A DNA stretch of 41,783 nucleotides, taken from CAZYQW01 sp964649825. Lineage in GTDB: Bacteria > Planctomycetota > B15-G4 > JADJEK01. A program made the position numbers and the translations under genes. The stretch is taken from positions 1-41,783 of the forward strand of contig CAZYQW010000061.1 in assembly GCA_964649825.1 (NCBI GenBank). Direction: 5' to 3'. Shown here piece after piece: positions 26,027 through 34,007 of this stretch. How positions within the stretch are numbered: position 1 is the first letter of the stretch; every line of letters begins with the position of its first letter. Under the pieces are notes generated by a model, which worked only from the letters and a program-made list of their open reading frames with translations, ran no database searches and was not told the origin of the DNA.

Positions 26027-26589
26027 CCGAGGGCCTCCGTCTCGCGACGGTCCGCCGCGCATGGCTCGACGTCGCCGTAGAACGACTCGCGCGGCGGCGC
26101 ACCGTCCTCTTCGCCGCGCTCGATCGCGGCCGCCCACTCGACTGCCTCGAGGATCTTGATGTAGCCCGTGCACCGGCACAGGTTGCCCGACAGCGCCTCT
26201 TCGACCTCCGGGCGCGTCGGCCGCGGATTGTGCGCGAGGAGAGACTTGGCCGCCATCAGGATGCCCGGGGTGCAGTAGCCGCACTGTGCGGCGCCGAGAT
26301 CGGCGAAGCACCGTTGCAGCGGGTGGAGGTCGTTCCCGCGCTGGAGACCTTCGACCGTCTCGACCTCCCGCTCGTCCATGTCGACCGCGAGGGCGAGGCA
26401 CGAAAGCACGGGCTCGCCATCGACGAGCACCGTGCAGGTGCCGCATTCGCCGAGCTCGCAGCCGTGTTTGGTGCCGGGAAGAGCGCACTCTTCTCGCAGC
26501 ACCTCGAGGAGCGTGTGGTGCACCGGAAAGGTGACCACGCGCGTCTCGCCGTTGATCCGAAGGAGGAGGGTCCGATGGGAATCCGTCAT
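26023..26589 (-). CDS. Molybdenum hydroxylase [2Fe-2S] subunit
   Basis: 188 residues. Two [2Fe-2S] clusters: the plant-ferredoxin type in HGCELGECGTCTVLVDG plus SC (residues about 45-70), and the all-helical type in CGYCTPG and CRCTGY (about 100-145). The C-terminal 40 residues beyond the family's usual 150-160 are Glu/Arg-rich. It ferries electrons between the molybdenum site and the FAD subunit. Its ATG shares one base with the tetR stop (TGATG), giving tight coupling to the regulator. Confidence 0.94.
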   Translation of the reverse strand: MTDSHRTLLLRINGETRVVTFPVHHTLLEVLREECALPGTKHGCELGECGTCTVLVDGEPVLSCLALAVDMDEREVETVEGLQRGNDLHPLQRCFADLGAAQCGYCTPGILMAAKSLLAHNPRPTRPEVEEALSGNLCRCTGYIKILEAVEWAAAIERGEEDGAPPRESFYGDVEPCAADRRETEALG

Positions 26590-27293
26590 CACGTCTCCAG
26601 AAGCGAGAGCTCGGACGCGGACGCCGCCGCCTCCTCGATCTCCGCGAAGTCGAAGGTCGGCGCGTCGTCGAGCTCGACGCCGGGAGCGAGCAGGCCCCGA
26701 ACCAGGACGTCGGCCATCGACGTGCCGAGTTCCTTCGCCGAACGGGAGCCGCCGCGGCGGAACCAGGTCACGGTGGAGTTGAGGGCACCGAGGATCGTCC
26801 ATGCGGCCACCCGGGGGTCGACCGCGCGGAACACGCCCGCCTCGATTCCCTCCGCGACGACCGATCGAAGGGCGTGTTCGTACCGATCGCGACGCCGAAC
26901 GCATCGGATCCGCTCGGGCTCGGGCAACGGCTCGATCGCGAGGTGGGCCGTCGCCCCGGGGATCGCCTCGTGGACGCAGTGCACGTGTCCCACGATCAAC
27001 CAACGCAGCCGCGCGTGCGGCGGCAGGGCGCGGACCACCGGCGAGCGGGCCATCGCGAGCAGTCGCGCCGTGGTCTCGAGCTGGCAGAACGCGAGCAGCG
27101 CGGGTTTGCTGCGGAAGTAGTAGTAGAGGTTGCCGACCGCCATCCCACAGGTCGCGGCCACCTCGCGCATCGACGTGTCGTGGTAGCCGCGCGATCGAAA
27201 CGCCTCCCCGGCCGCGCGCAGGATCGAACGCTTTTTCTCACGGACGCGATCGGAGTCGGTTTCGTGGGCGCCCCACGGTCGTTTTTGAACCAT
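26589..27293 (-). CDS. TetR family transcriptional regulator
   Basis: 234 residues. TetR_N helix-turn-helix at about 18-64 (ILRAAGEAFRSRGYHDTSMREVAATCGMAVGNLYYYF), then a helical ligand domain. It is the first gene of the molybdenum-hydroxylase run, coupled by TGATG, so it very likely controls its own operon. A near-perfect palindrome covers the start codon (27284-27301), so binding would block transcription or translation. There is no Shine-Dalgarno before the ATG, which suggests a leaderless message or a different start. The C-terminal tail is acidic and Ala/Glu-rich. The ligand is unknown, perhaps the enzyme's substrate. Confidence 0.92.
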   Translation of the reverse strand: MVQKRPWGAHETDSDRVREKKRSILRAAGEAFRSRGYHDTSMREVAATCGMAVGNLYYYFRSKPALLAFCQLETTARLLAMARSPVVRALPPHARLRWLIVGHVHCVHEAIPGATAHLAIEPLPEPERIRCVRRRDRYEHALRSVVAEGIEAGVFRAVDPRVAAWTILGALNSTVTWFRRGGSRSAKELGTSMADVLVRGLLAPGVELDDAPTFDFAEIEEAAASASELSLLET

Positions 27294-27301
27294 CGTTCAA
27301 A
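27284..27301. promoter_or_regulatory. Palindromic operator over the tetR start codon
   Basis: TTTGAAC-CATC-GTTCAAA, two perfect 7-bp arms around 4 bases, of the size TetR dimers bind. The CAT of the centre is the tetR ATG on the other strand. No second copy was seen in front of the other genes of the run. Confidence 0.7.
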
Positions 27302-27306
27302 GGGTA

Positions 27307-27427
27307 GGCGCGGCTCGCGAGGAGTCAAGCGCCCGGGGCAACCCCGCGAAGGACGGCACGACCCCTCAGCCCGACCGGCGCGTCGCGCCCGGCCTCGTGC
27401 GGTGATAGACGATCAAGGCGAGGAACG
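27307..27427. repeat. 121-bp direct repeat, copy 1
   Basis: 118 of 121 bases match copy 2 at 30234-30354, same orientation. It contains the last 20 or so codons and stop of DUF3311. Left of it is the tetR promoter; right of it is unrelated DNA. Confidence 0.95.
27366..27427 (-). pseudogene. 3' fragment of the DUF3311 gene
   Basis: It encodes the same C-terminus as the intact gene at 30293-30502 (ALIVYHRTRPGATRRSG, stop TGA) but has no upstream part; homology ends at 27427. It is the duplicated tail left by whatever made the 121-bp direct repeats. Confidence 0.85.
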
Positions 27428-27433
27428 GTGTGA

Positions 27434-27523
27434 CGCGCCGTCGCGGGCGGGCTCCTCATGACGCTGCCGCGGAACCCGCGGACCGACCCCGAGCCGCTGT
27501 TCGACGCGCGCGTCGACCTGTGA
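27434..27523 (+). pseudogene. 3' remnant of an unidentified plus-strand gene
   Basis: An open frame of 29 codons before TGA; all 29 end in G or C, as real genes here do. The peptide ends GLLMTLPRNPRTDPEP and LFDARVDL. An ATG at 27458 exists but has no ribosome site. The frame is stopped by TGA at 27431, just inside the repeat border, and a terminator-like hairpin follows. Parent gene not recognised. Confidence 0.45.
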
Positions 27524-27525
27524 CG

Positions 27526-27559
27526 GGTCGGAGGTCCCGCGCGGGCGAGACCTCCGACC
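27526..27559. terminator. Strong hairpin after the DUF6259 gene
   Basis: A perfect 11-bp inverted repeat (GGTCGGAGGTC with GACCTCCGACC) around a 12-base loop that is itself GC-palindromic. It lies 20 nt past the DUF6259 stop and 3 nt past the plus-strand remnant stop, so it would end transcripts from both sides. Confidence 0.65.
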
Positions 27560-27578
27560 ACGGCGCGCGAGTCCGCGG

Positions 27579-29975
27579 CTACAGCGGCGAGAAGATCAGC
27601 CCCCGAATCGAACGCGCGGGGACCGTCACGCTGTTCGTGTACGGAGTGCCGCCGAGCGTGATGGTCGCCACCGCGGGCGGCAGCGTCGGCGCATACTCGG
27701 TCAGCTTGTACGACCCCGGCGTCAAGCCGTAGTCCGCCGGATCGAACGTGTAGGTGATCGACTTGGTGCCGCCGGTGACCGTCGCGGGAGATGGATTCGC
27801 CGGCAGCACCTCGCCGGTGTCGCTCCAGTTCAGGAAGAGCAGCGCGACGCTTCCGGCGACCGGGTCCTTGAACGCGGGCACGTACACGAGCGGCTGGTCG
27901 GTGCCGTACGGCGTGATGAGGCCGGGGCGACTCGTCCGCTCGGCGTTCGTCGACGGGTCACGGAGTCGCTCTCCGAACACCGCGTGCGCGCGCACCTTCG
28001 TCTCCTTGAGAACCGCGTGGTAGTCGCGGTACATCTCCATGAACTTCGCGAACGCCGGGTGCGCCGAGAGGTTCTGCGCGAGCGTCGTCGGCGACACGCT
28101 GCCGCCCGCCACCGGGGCGAGCCCGTAGAACATCATCGCCGAGTGCGACTGCCGGGCCAGGTCCGACGCGGCCGTGTTCCCCATCACCGCCTGATCCGGC
28201 ACGTACAGCAGCCATGGGAGCCCGTTGATCTGATAGTCGTGGTAGACGGTGTCGAAGAGCGGCGCGATCGGGAAGGATCCGAGCGTCACGTGCGCGTACG
28301 TCAGCTCGGTCACGCCGAGGTAGTACTCGTTCATGCACTCGGAGTAGCAGTAGAACTCCGGATCGATCATGCGCATCGCGTCGCGCAGCGACTGGACGAG
28401 CTCGATCTTGCCCTGGGTGTAGTAGGAGCCGCCGCCGATCGGGTGCCCGTGGCTCGGGTCGTAGCACAGGTCCGAGGGCTGGCAGGTGAACACGTCGAGA
28501 TAGACGCCGCGCGCGCCGGTCAACGTCACGAGGCGCCGGGTGATGAGGTTCGTGTAGTCATAGGCGAAGTCCGTGGCGAGACAGGTCAGGATCGTCGGTT
28601 GGGGCGTCTGCACGCCGCCGATGCACTTCGAGCTCGAGAGGGAGGGAGCCTGCGCCCCGTTTTCGTCCATGACCGAGAACATGTCGACGTTCTGCCCGGC
28701 GTGTCCCGGGAGCCCGAGGCCGTTGGTGTAGTTCGGCACTCCCTTCGTGATGTTCACGTTCAGGAAGTACGGCGCGAACGCGTCCCCCTGGGCCGCGACG
28801 CCGGGGGCGTACATCAGGAACTCCGGCCGGATCGGCAGCCACGCGCCCCAGTCCGAATCGAACGCGTTATCGTGCCAGTGATATGCGTGCGTCGGGATCG
28901 AATCGATCCCGAAGTACGTGCGGAGGTCCTGCATGTCGCGCGCCCAGTACTGATCGTTCGCATACGTGATCGAGCACGTGCACGGCGGCAGCGGGTTGGC
29001 GATCGGACAATCGAACGGGTCGACGCGGCCGAACGCGTCACCGTTCTTGATGACCTCGGAGAAGTCGACGTTCGTCCGCATCGGACGCTTCGCCGTGAAC
29101 GGCTGGTCGACGGCCCACTCGCGATAGAACCGCGCCGCGTCGTACCAGTCTCCCCGCAGCACGCCGAGCACGTACGGATATGGCGAGGTGTAGGACGAGG
29201 CGTTCAGGTTGTCCTCCGGGTAGTGCTTCACGTCCAGGAGGAGGGAGTTCATTCCGCCGGACGTCGTCTTCATGACGCCGAGGTCCTTTCGGTAGCCCAG
29301 CGGATCGCGCGTGCCGAGGAAGCAGACGGCGTCGTCGGCGGGGCTCGAGTCGTAGTACGCGAACCACTGCATGCTGAGGTGACCGGGGTGCGGGAAGCGA
29401 CCCGAGCTCAAGCCGAGGTCTCCGGAGAACAGCGAGATCGGGTTCGGCACGAGCCACCCTCCGACCCACGGCATCGTCAAGACTTGATCGGCGGGCGCGC
29501 CGTGATCGAGCAGGCTGATCCGCGGCGCGACGACCTCGTGGATCGGCAGCGACGTGTGCGACGCGTCGATGTGGACGGTGAACTCGACGACCTGGGACCC
29601 GGGCGCGATCGTGGCGTTCAACGTCAGGTTGAACGTCTCTCCCGCCGGCATGGCGCCGCCGCGGGCGTTCGTCCAGACGGCGCTGAACGAGTCGGTCCCG
29701 AACCCGACGATGAGGTTGCCGCCGGTCAACGTCGACGGACCGAGTTCGACGAGGCCGGCGCCGTTCCCCAGCCCGATGAGCCACACGTCCGCGGGCTTGA
29801 GCGGGAACGCGGCGGGCGTCGCGGCGTCGCCGACCGACGTGAGCGTCAGAATCCGACCCTGAACCTGGAAGTCCAGGCGTACGACTCCGTTCGTGATCGC
29901 GCCAGCCGTCGCGAGCGGTGCGAGCGCGGCGAGGCAGATCGACAGTACGAGAACGCGAATGCGGTTTTTGGACAT
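27579..29975 (-). CDS. Secreted DUF6259 (glycoside-hydrolase-like) protein
   Basis: 798 residues. Sec signal peptide (1-25, ending LATAGA). A beta-sandwich region covers about 27-290. A central (beta/alpha) barrel-like part follows with ARGVYLDVF (an Asp at a strand end), HGHPIGGGSYYTQG and YCYSECMNEYY, whose acidic residues are candidates for catalysis. A C-terminal beta domain (about 700-798) closes it. This matches DUF6259, thought to act on glycans; the substrate is unknown. GAGGT 6 nt before the ATG supports the start. The gene lies wholly within the apparent insertion, and its codon use is like the window's, so the source is a similar genome. Confidence 0.85.
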   Translation of the reverse strand: MSKNRIRVLVLSICLAALAPLATAGAITNGVVRLDFQVQGRILTLTSVGDAATPAAFPLKPADVWLIGLGNGAGLVELGPSTLTGGNLIVGFGTDSFSAVWTNARGGAMPAGETFNLTLNATIAPGSQVVEFTVHIDASHTSLPIHEVVAPRISLLDHGAPADQVLTMPWVGGWLVPNPISLFSGDLGLSSGRFPHPGHLSMQWFAYYDSSPADDAVCFLGTRDPLGYRKDLGVMKTTSGGMNSLLLDVKHYPEDNLNASSYTSPYPYVLGVLRGDWYDAARFYREWAVDQPFTAKRPMRTNVDFSEVIKNGDAFGRVDPFDCPIANPLPPCTCSITYANDQYWARDMQDLRTYFGIDSIPTHAYHWHDNAFDSDWGAWLPIRPEFLMYAPGVAAQGDAFAPYFLNVNITKGVPNYTNGLGLPGHAGQNVDMFSVMDENGAQAPSLSSSKCIGGVQTPQPTILTCLATDFAYDYTNLITRRLVTLTGARGVYLDVFTCQPSDLCYDPSHGHPIGGGSYYTQGKIELVQSLRDAMRMIDPEFYCYSECMNEYYLGVTELTYAHVTLGSFPIAPLFDTVYHDYQINGLPWLLYVPDQAVMGNTAASDLARQSHSAMMFYGLAPVAGGSVSPTTLAQNLSAHPAFAKFMEMYRDYHAVLKETKVRAHAVFGERLRDPSTNAERTSRPGLITPYGTDQPLVYVPAFKDPVAGSVALLFLNWSDTGEVLPANPSPATVTGGTKSITYTFDPADYGLTPGSYKLTEYAPTLPPAVATITLGGTPYTNSVTVPARSIRGLIFSPL

Positions 29976-30140
29976 GCGAGACCTCGATGAAGCGTGAGGT
30001 ACCTCCGACGGGAACGACCGCCCGTCGGGCTACGTCGAGTCAGGACGCGCGAGCCGACGTGTCGGAACGCGGATTCTCGATTCGATCGCGCCGAACCCCG
30101 CGACGCACCGCCCGTCCCTTCGACGACCTCCGGTCGGACG

Positions 30141-30233
30141 CTACGGCACGTTCACGTTCACCACCGCGTGGGCGCTCGCGAAGCCTCCCTTCGCCGCCTC
30201 GCTCGACCCGGGATAGAGGTCGTGCCGGGGAAG
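30141..30233 (-). pseudogene. 3' remnant of an unidentified minus-strand gene
   Basis: 30 codons and a TAG stop, 27 of 30 ending in G or C. The peptide ends YPGSSEAAKGGFASAHAV then VNVNVP, which looks like the C-terminal strand of a secreted beta-rich protein. The frame enters the 121-bp repeat and meets TGA at 30252, so the 5' part is missing. Parent not recognised. Confidence 0.5.
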
Positions 30234-30354
30234 GGCGCGGCTCGCGAGGAGTCAAGCGCCCGGGGCAACCCGGCAAAGGACGGTACGACCCCTCAGCCCG
30301 ACCGGCGCGTCGCGCCCGGCCTCGTGCGGTGATAGACGATCAAGGCGAGGAACG
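30234..30354. repeat. 121-bp direct repeat, copy 2
   Basis: Partner of 27307-27427. Here it is continuous with the intact DUF3311 gene (30293-30502), so this copy keeps the ancestral right border. Confidence 0.95.
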
Positions 30355-30502
30355 TCGCGATCGCCCACGCCACGTTCCAGAACAGCGTGAACGGAAGTCC
30401 CCACACGGACGGCTCCACGTGGTTGCCGAGCCGGTCGTAGACGGGCCACGTGAGAGCCAGCCCGCAGGCGGCGACGTACGTGACGAACAGGAAATTGCGC
30501 AT
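30293..30502 (-). CDS. Small membrane protein, DUF3311
   Basis: 69 residues, two membrane helices (about 3-20 and 36-57) joined by YDRLGNHVEPSVWGLPF. The PVYDR...GLPFTLFWNVAW pattern is the DUF3311 family, whose genes normally precede and partner an SSS symporter. The nearest SSS gene is at 20958-22430 on the same strand, 8 kb away beyond the hydroxylase run. The start ATG at 30502 fits the family length; upstream in-frame sequence is Arg-rich and overlaps the divergent sulfatase. The 74-nt gap to the sulfatase serves as a shared promoter region. Confidence 0.88.
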   Translation of the reverse strand: MRNFLFVTYVAACGLALTWPVYDRLGNHVEPSVWGLPFTLFWNVAWAIATFLALIVYHRTRPGATRRSG

Positions 30503-30576
30503 GGAGCGATGATACCGGTGACGCCGGCCGTCGCCGTCCTTGCTTGCGCGGGTTCCGCGGACGAGGATGGGCGGCC

Positions 30577-31980
30577 ATGCGCATCGCGTCGTCCTTCGCC
30601 CCCGCCGCCGTCTTCGTGGCCATGCTCGCCGTCTCGCCGGCGTGCCGCGAGCCCGCTCCTTTGGCACCCCGCCCGAACGTCGTGATCCTCTACGCCGACG
30701 ATCTCGGCTACGACGACCTCGGCTGCTATTGGACGCCGAACCCGGCGCGGGGCTACGAGAGGATCGAGACCCCGCGGATCGATCGCATGGCCGCGGAGGG
30801 GATGCGCTTCACCGACTTCTACGCCGCGGCGCCGGTTTGCACCCCGGCTCGGGCCGCGCTGTTGACCGGCTGCTATCCGGTGCGCGTCGGGCTCTCCAAC
30901 CCGGACCCGGAGCGGGGCGAGGTCCTTTTCCCGCGCTCGCCCGTGGGCTTGAGCCACGACGAGTGGACGATCGCGGAAGCGGCCCGCACGCAGGGCTACG
31001 CCACCGCCTGCATCGGCAAGTGGCATCTCGGCCACGGCGACCTCCTGCCGACGCACCACGGATTCGACACCTACTACGGCGTCCTCTCCCGCTCGGCGCG
31101 GGACGAGGTGTGCGCGGTGCTCCGCGACGAGACCCCGGTCGAAGCGGTCCGCCACTCCGACCTGACGCGTCGCTATACCGAGGAGGCGATCCGCTTCATG
31201 GAGGAGCACCGCGACCGACCGTTCCTGATCTACCTCGCCCACAGCATGCCGCACACTCCCCTCGCGGCGCCTCCGGAGTTCGCCGGCACGAGCGCGCGCG
31301 GGCCGTACGGGGACGTCGTCCGCCACCTCGACTGGAGCACCGGCGAGATCCTCGACGCGATCGCGCGTCTCGAGCTCGACGAGAAGACTCTGGTCCTGTT
31401 CTCGTCGGACCACGGTCCTGCCGTCAACCGGCGGCACGAGGGCGGCAAGGCGTACCCTTTGAAGGGAGGGAAGGGGAAGACGGACGAGGGCGGCATGCGC
31501 GTTCCCTTCATCGCGAGGTGGCCGGGTCACGTTCCGCCGGGGGTGATCTGCCGCGAGCCGGCCGGCACGATCGATCTCCTTCCGGCGTTCTGCGCGCTCG
31601 CCGGGGCCGCCTTGCCGAGCCACCCGATCGACGGGGCAGACATCGCTCCGCTCCTGCTCGGGGCGCCCGGCGCGAGCGTTCCGCGCGCAGCGCACTTCTA
31701 CTACGACATGAACAACCTCGACGCGGTGCGAGCCGGGCAGTGGAAGCTGGTGTTCGCGCGCAGTTCGTTCGGGAAGGTCTTGTCGGACCGGCTCGAGCCG
31801 GTCGCGCTGTACGACCTCGAGACCGACGTCTCCGAGCAGAAGAACTTGCTCGCGGATCGTACGGACGTCGTGGCGCGACTCTATCGAATGGCCGAGCGAA
31901 TGCGCGAGGAGCTCGGCGACGACAAGTCGGGCGCTCCTGGCCCGGGACGGCGACCGCCCGGGATCCGGAGCACGGACTGA
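30577..31980 (+). CDS. Secreted sulfatase (formylglycine type)
   Basis: 467 residues with a signal peptide ending near SPAC (Cys23). Arylsulfatase fold: metal ligands Asp41/Asp42 in YADDLGYDDLG, the modification motif C88-T-P-A-R in APVCTPARAALLTG, Lys148 and His150 in GKWHLGHG, PHTP, SDHGP and GKGKTDEGGMRVPF. The Cys is turned to formylglycine by FGE or an anaerobic SME; neither gene is in the window. It hydrolyses sulfate esters in the periplasm or outside. ATG at 30577 has AGGA upstream; a TTG start 11 codons earlier is less likely. It is the first gene of a three-gene run. Confidence 0.93.
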   Translation: MRIASSFAPAAVFVAMLAVSPACREPAPLAPRPNVVILYADDLGYDDLGCYWTPNPARGYERIETPRIDRMAAEGMRFTDFYAAAPVCTPARAALLTGCYPVRVGLSNPDPERGEVLFPRSPVGLSHDEWTIAEAARTQGYATACIGKWHLGHGDLLPTHHGFDTYYGVLSRSARDEVCAVLRDETPVEAVRHSDLTRRYTEEAIRFMEEHRDRPFLIYLAHSMPHTPLAAPPEFAGTSARGPYGDVVRHLDWSTGEILDAIARLELDEKTLVLFSSDHGPAVNRRHEGGKAYPLKGGKGKTDEGGMRVPFIARWPGHVPPGVICREPAGTIDLLPAFCALAGAALPSHPIDGADIAPLLLGAPGASVPRAAHFYYDMNNLDAVRAGQWKLVFARSSFGKVLSDRLEPVALYDLETDVSEQKNLLADRTDVVARLYRMAERMREELGDDKSGAPGPGRRPPGIRSTD

Positions 31981-32000
31981 AGTCGCTGAATCGAGGCGAA

Positions 32001-34007
32001 GTGACGAACGGGCCCACGTCGGTGCGTCGAACCATCCTGATCTCGGTCGTCACGATGGCCGTGATCTTCGCCGCCTTCACGGCGGTCGGCTGGCTCGCGA
32101 TCCTCTCGCGGCAGTCGAACCAGCACGCGCGGACCATCCTGACCGAGCACGGCGGCCGCGTCGCGTGGCTGTACGCGCGCATCCTCATCGGGAACCTCGC
32201 GGTCGGCGTCGTCCTCGGCTGGATCCTCCACCCGATCCTCCCCGGACGGCGCGCCCTGGTCGGCGTCCTCCTGTTCATCACGGCGGCGCTCGTCTACGTG
32301 CTCACCTCGGGGACGCACCTCTTGTACGGGCCGGTCCATGGGCTCGTGGCGACGATGCACGAGGCGGTCCCCGCGGTCGTCCGTGACCTCTACCAGCCGT
32401 GGCAGATCCTCGTCCTGTTCGGCGGGACGCTGCTGATGTCGCTCTGGCGCTGGTCGCGGAAGGTGGATCGCCGGGTCTCGATCGCAGCCGGCCTCGCCGT
32501 CGTGGTCATCGTCGCGTGTCGTGCTCGGTCGTCCGTCCCAGTGCCTCGGCCCGCGTTCGGCACGAACCTCGTCCTGATCGCGTCCGACTCGCTGCGGGCC
32601 GACCACCTCGGTTGCAACGGCTATCCGCGCGCCACGTCCCCGCACATCGACGCTCTGGCCGCGCGGGGAGTGAACTTCGCCGACTGCCTGGTGCCGACCG
32701 CGAGCACTCACGAATCGTGGATGTCGATCTTCTCGGCGACGCCTCCGCGAACGCATGGGCTGCGGCACATGTTTCCGTCGCGCGAACGCGTGCGCCGCGT
32801 GGTCGAGGGGCAGACGTGGTTTCCTCGCCGGCTCTCGGAGCACGGATACGAGACCGCGGTCATCGGCGGCTGGTGCGGCGCGACGTTCGAGACCTTCGAC
32901 GTCGGATTCGAACGCGTCGACGTGTCGAACGCGCAGAACGCGGTCGCGCTCGCGGCGGAGGCGGCGTTCACGAACCACCTCCTCTCCGCGTTCTTCTTCG
33001 ATCACCCGCTCGGCCGCTGGCTGCTTCCGGAGTTGAACCGAGTCTCGTTCACGCGATCGGCGGCGAGCCTGACGCGCCGCGCGAAGGCGATGATCGACGA
33101 ACTCGGCCGGTCGGAGCGGCCGTTCCTGCTGCTCGTCAAGTATCACGCGACGCACCTGCCGTACAGCTCGTCGCATCCGTACTTCTCGACGTTCCGCGAG
33201 CCCGGCTACCATGGCCGCAACCTCTACCGCATCGACTTCGCGATCGACGCGATGATCCAGCGCGGATTCGACCACGACTTGACGGACCGCGAGAAGTCCC
33301 ACATCGTGAACCTCTACGACGGGTGCGTGCGCGAGTTCGACGATCAAGTCGGGGAGGTCGTGCGGCACCTCGCGGACCGCGGGCTGCTGAACGACACGAT
33401 CGTCGGTGTGCTCTCCGACCACGGCGACGACCTCTACGAGCACGGCACGACGCTCGGCCACGGGGTGACGCTCTTCGGCGGCGACCACGCGAACCGCATC
33501 CCCGCCGTCTTCGCCGGACCGGGCGTGGAGCGCGGCCGCGTCGAGCCGCGGCTCGTTCGGTCGTACGACCTCGCGCCGACGTGGGCGAGCTGGCTCGGTC
33601 TCGACGCGCCGGCGTGCTGGGAGGGCGTCGACCTCTCCGGACCGGTGCCCGAGTTGACGGCGTTGCTCGAGACGTCGTACCTCCTCTACCGCCAGCCGAT
33701 TCCCGACCTCGAGCCCGGGGAGTCGCCGAAGCCGTTTCCGCGGTGGGACCACGCGACCTTCATCGATCCAGCGTTCGACTTGAACGTCGTGCTCCGCGAG
33801 GAGTTCGAGGACGACCTCCTGGCGACGAAGTGCTACGCGGTGCGCGAGGGGCGGTGGAAGCTGATCCACGTCCCCGGCGAGCCGGGGCCGATCCGGCGGC
33901 TGTTCGACCTCGATGCGGACCCCGAGTGCCGGCGCGACCTGCGGCGCGAGCGCCCCGAGACGTACCAGCGCCTCGTCGAGCGGCTTCCGCCGGAGGCGCG
34001 CGGATGA
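32001..34007 (+). CDS. Membrane-anchored sulfatase/alkaline-phosphatase-superfamily protein with a Thr at the nucleophile position
   Basis: 668 residues. About five membrane helices lie in the first 175 residues, then a periplasmic hydrolase domain. Metal ligand Asp196 in IASDSLRADHLGCNGY; later LSDHGDDLYEHGTTLGHG. Where sulfatases have CxPSR this protein reads STHESWMSIFS, putting Thr236 at the nucleophile position, as in phosphoethanolamine and lipoteichoic-acid transferases. It may therefore be a transferase or phosphatase rather than a sulfatase. GTG at 32001 has GAGG close upstream and keeps helix 1; the next ATG would cut into that helix. It follows the sulfatase by 20 nt and overlaps the next gene by 4 nt. 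Confidence 0.82.
   Translation: MTNGPTSVRRTILISVVTMAVIFAAFTAVGWLAILSRQSNQHARTILTEHGGRVAWLYARILIGNLAVGVVLGWILHPILPGRRALVGVLLFITAALVYVLTSGTHLLYGPVHGLVATMHEAVPAVVRDLYQPWQILVLFGGTLLMSLWRWSRKVDRRVSIAAGLAVVVIVACRARSSVPVPRPAFGTNLVLIASDSLRADHLGCNGYPRATSPHIDALAARGVNFADCLVPTASTHESWMSIFSATPPRTHGLRHMFPSRERVRRVVEGQTWFPRRLSEHGYETAVIGGWCGATFETFDVGFERVDVSNAQNAVALAAEAAFTNHLLSAFFFDHPLGRWLLPELNRVSFTRSAASLTRRAKAMIDELGRSERPFLLLVKYHATHLPYSSSHPYFSTFREPGYHGRNLYRIDFAIDAMIQRGFDHDLTDREKSHIVNLYDGCVREFDDQVGEVVRHLADRGLLNDTIVGVLSDHGDDLYEHGTTLGHGVTLFGGDHANRIPAVFAGPGVERGRVEPRLVRSYDLAPTWASWLGLDAPACWEGVDLSGPVPELTALLETSYLLYRQPIPDLEPGESPKPFPRWDHATFIDPAFDLNVVLREEFEDDLLATKCYAVREGRWKLIHVPGEPGPIRRLFDLDADPECRRDLRRERPETYQRLVERLPPEARG

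Larger units (their letters stand above)
27428..30233. mobile_element. Apparent 2.8-kb insertion flanked by 121-bp direct repeats
   Basis: 2806 bp between the two repeat copies. Order: 3' end of a plus-strand gene, hairpin, DUF6259 gene, 3' end of a minus-strand gene. Both gene fragments lack their 5' parts and stop at the repeat borders. There is no transposase, integrase or terminal inverted repeat. It looks like a piece of other genomic DNA joined into the spot between DUF3311 and tetR; the mechanism is inference. Confidence 0.6.

Noticed and set aside
27325..27561. A 78-codon minus-strand frame across repeat copy 1
   Set aside because: It reads the repeat in a different frame from DUF3311 and is Arg-rich without any match.
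30540..34007. One fused protein from the sulfatase start to the end of the membrane hydrolase
   Set aside because: The upstream part is out of frame with the real sulfatase (30577-31980); the true start is the GTG at 32001.
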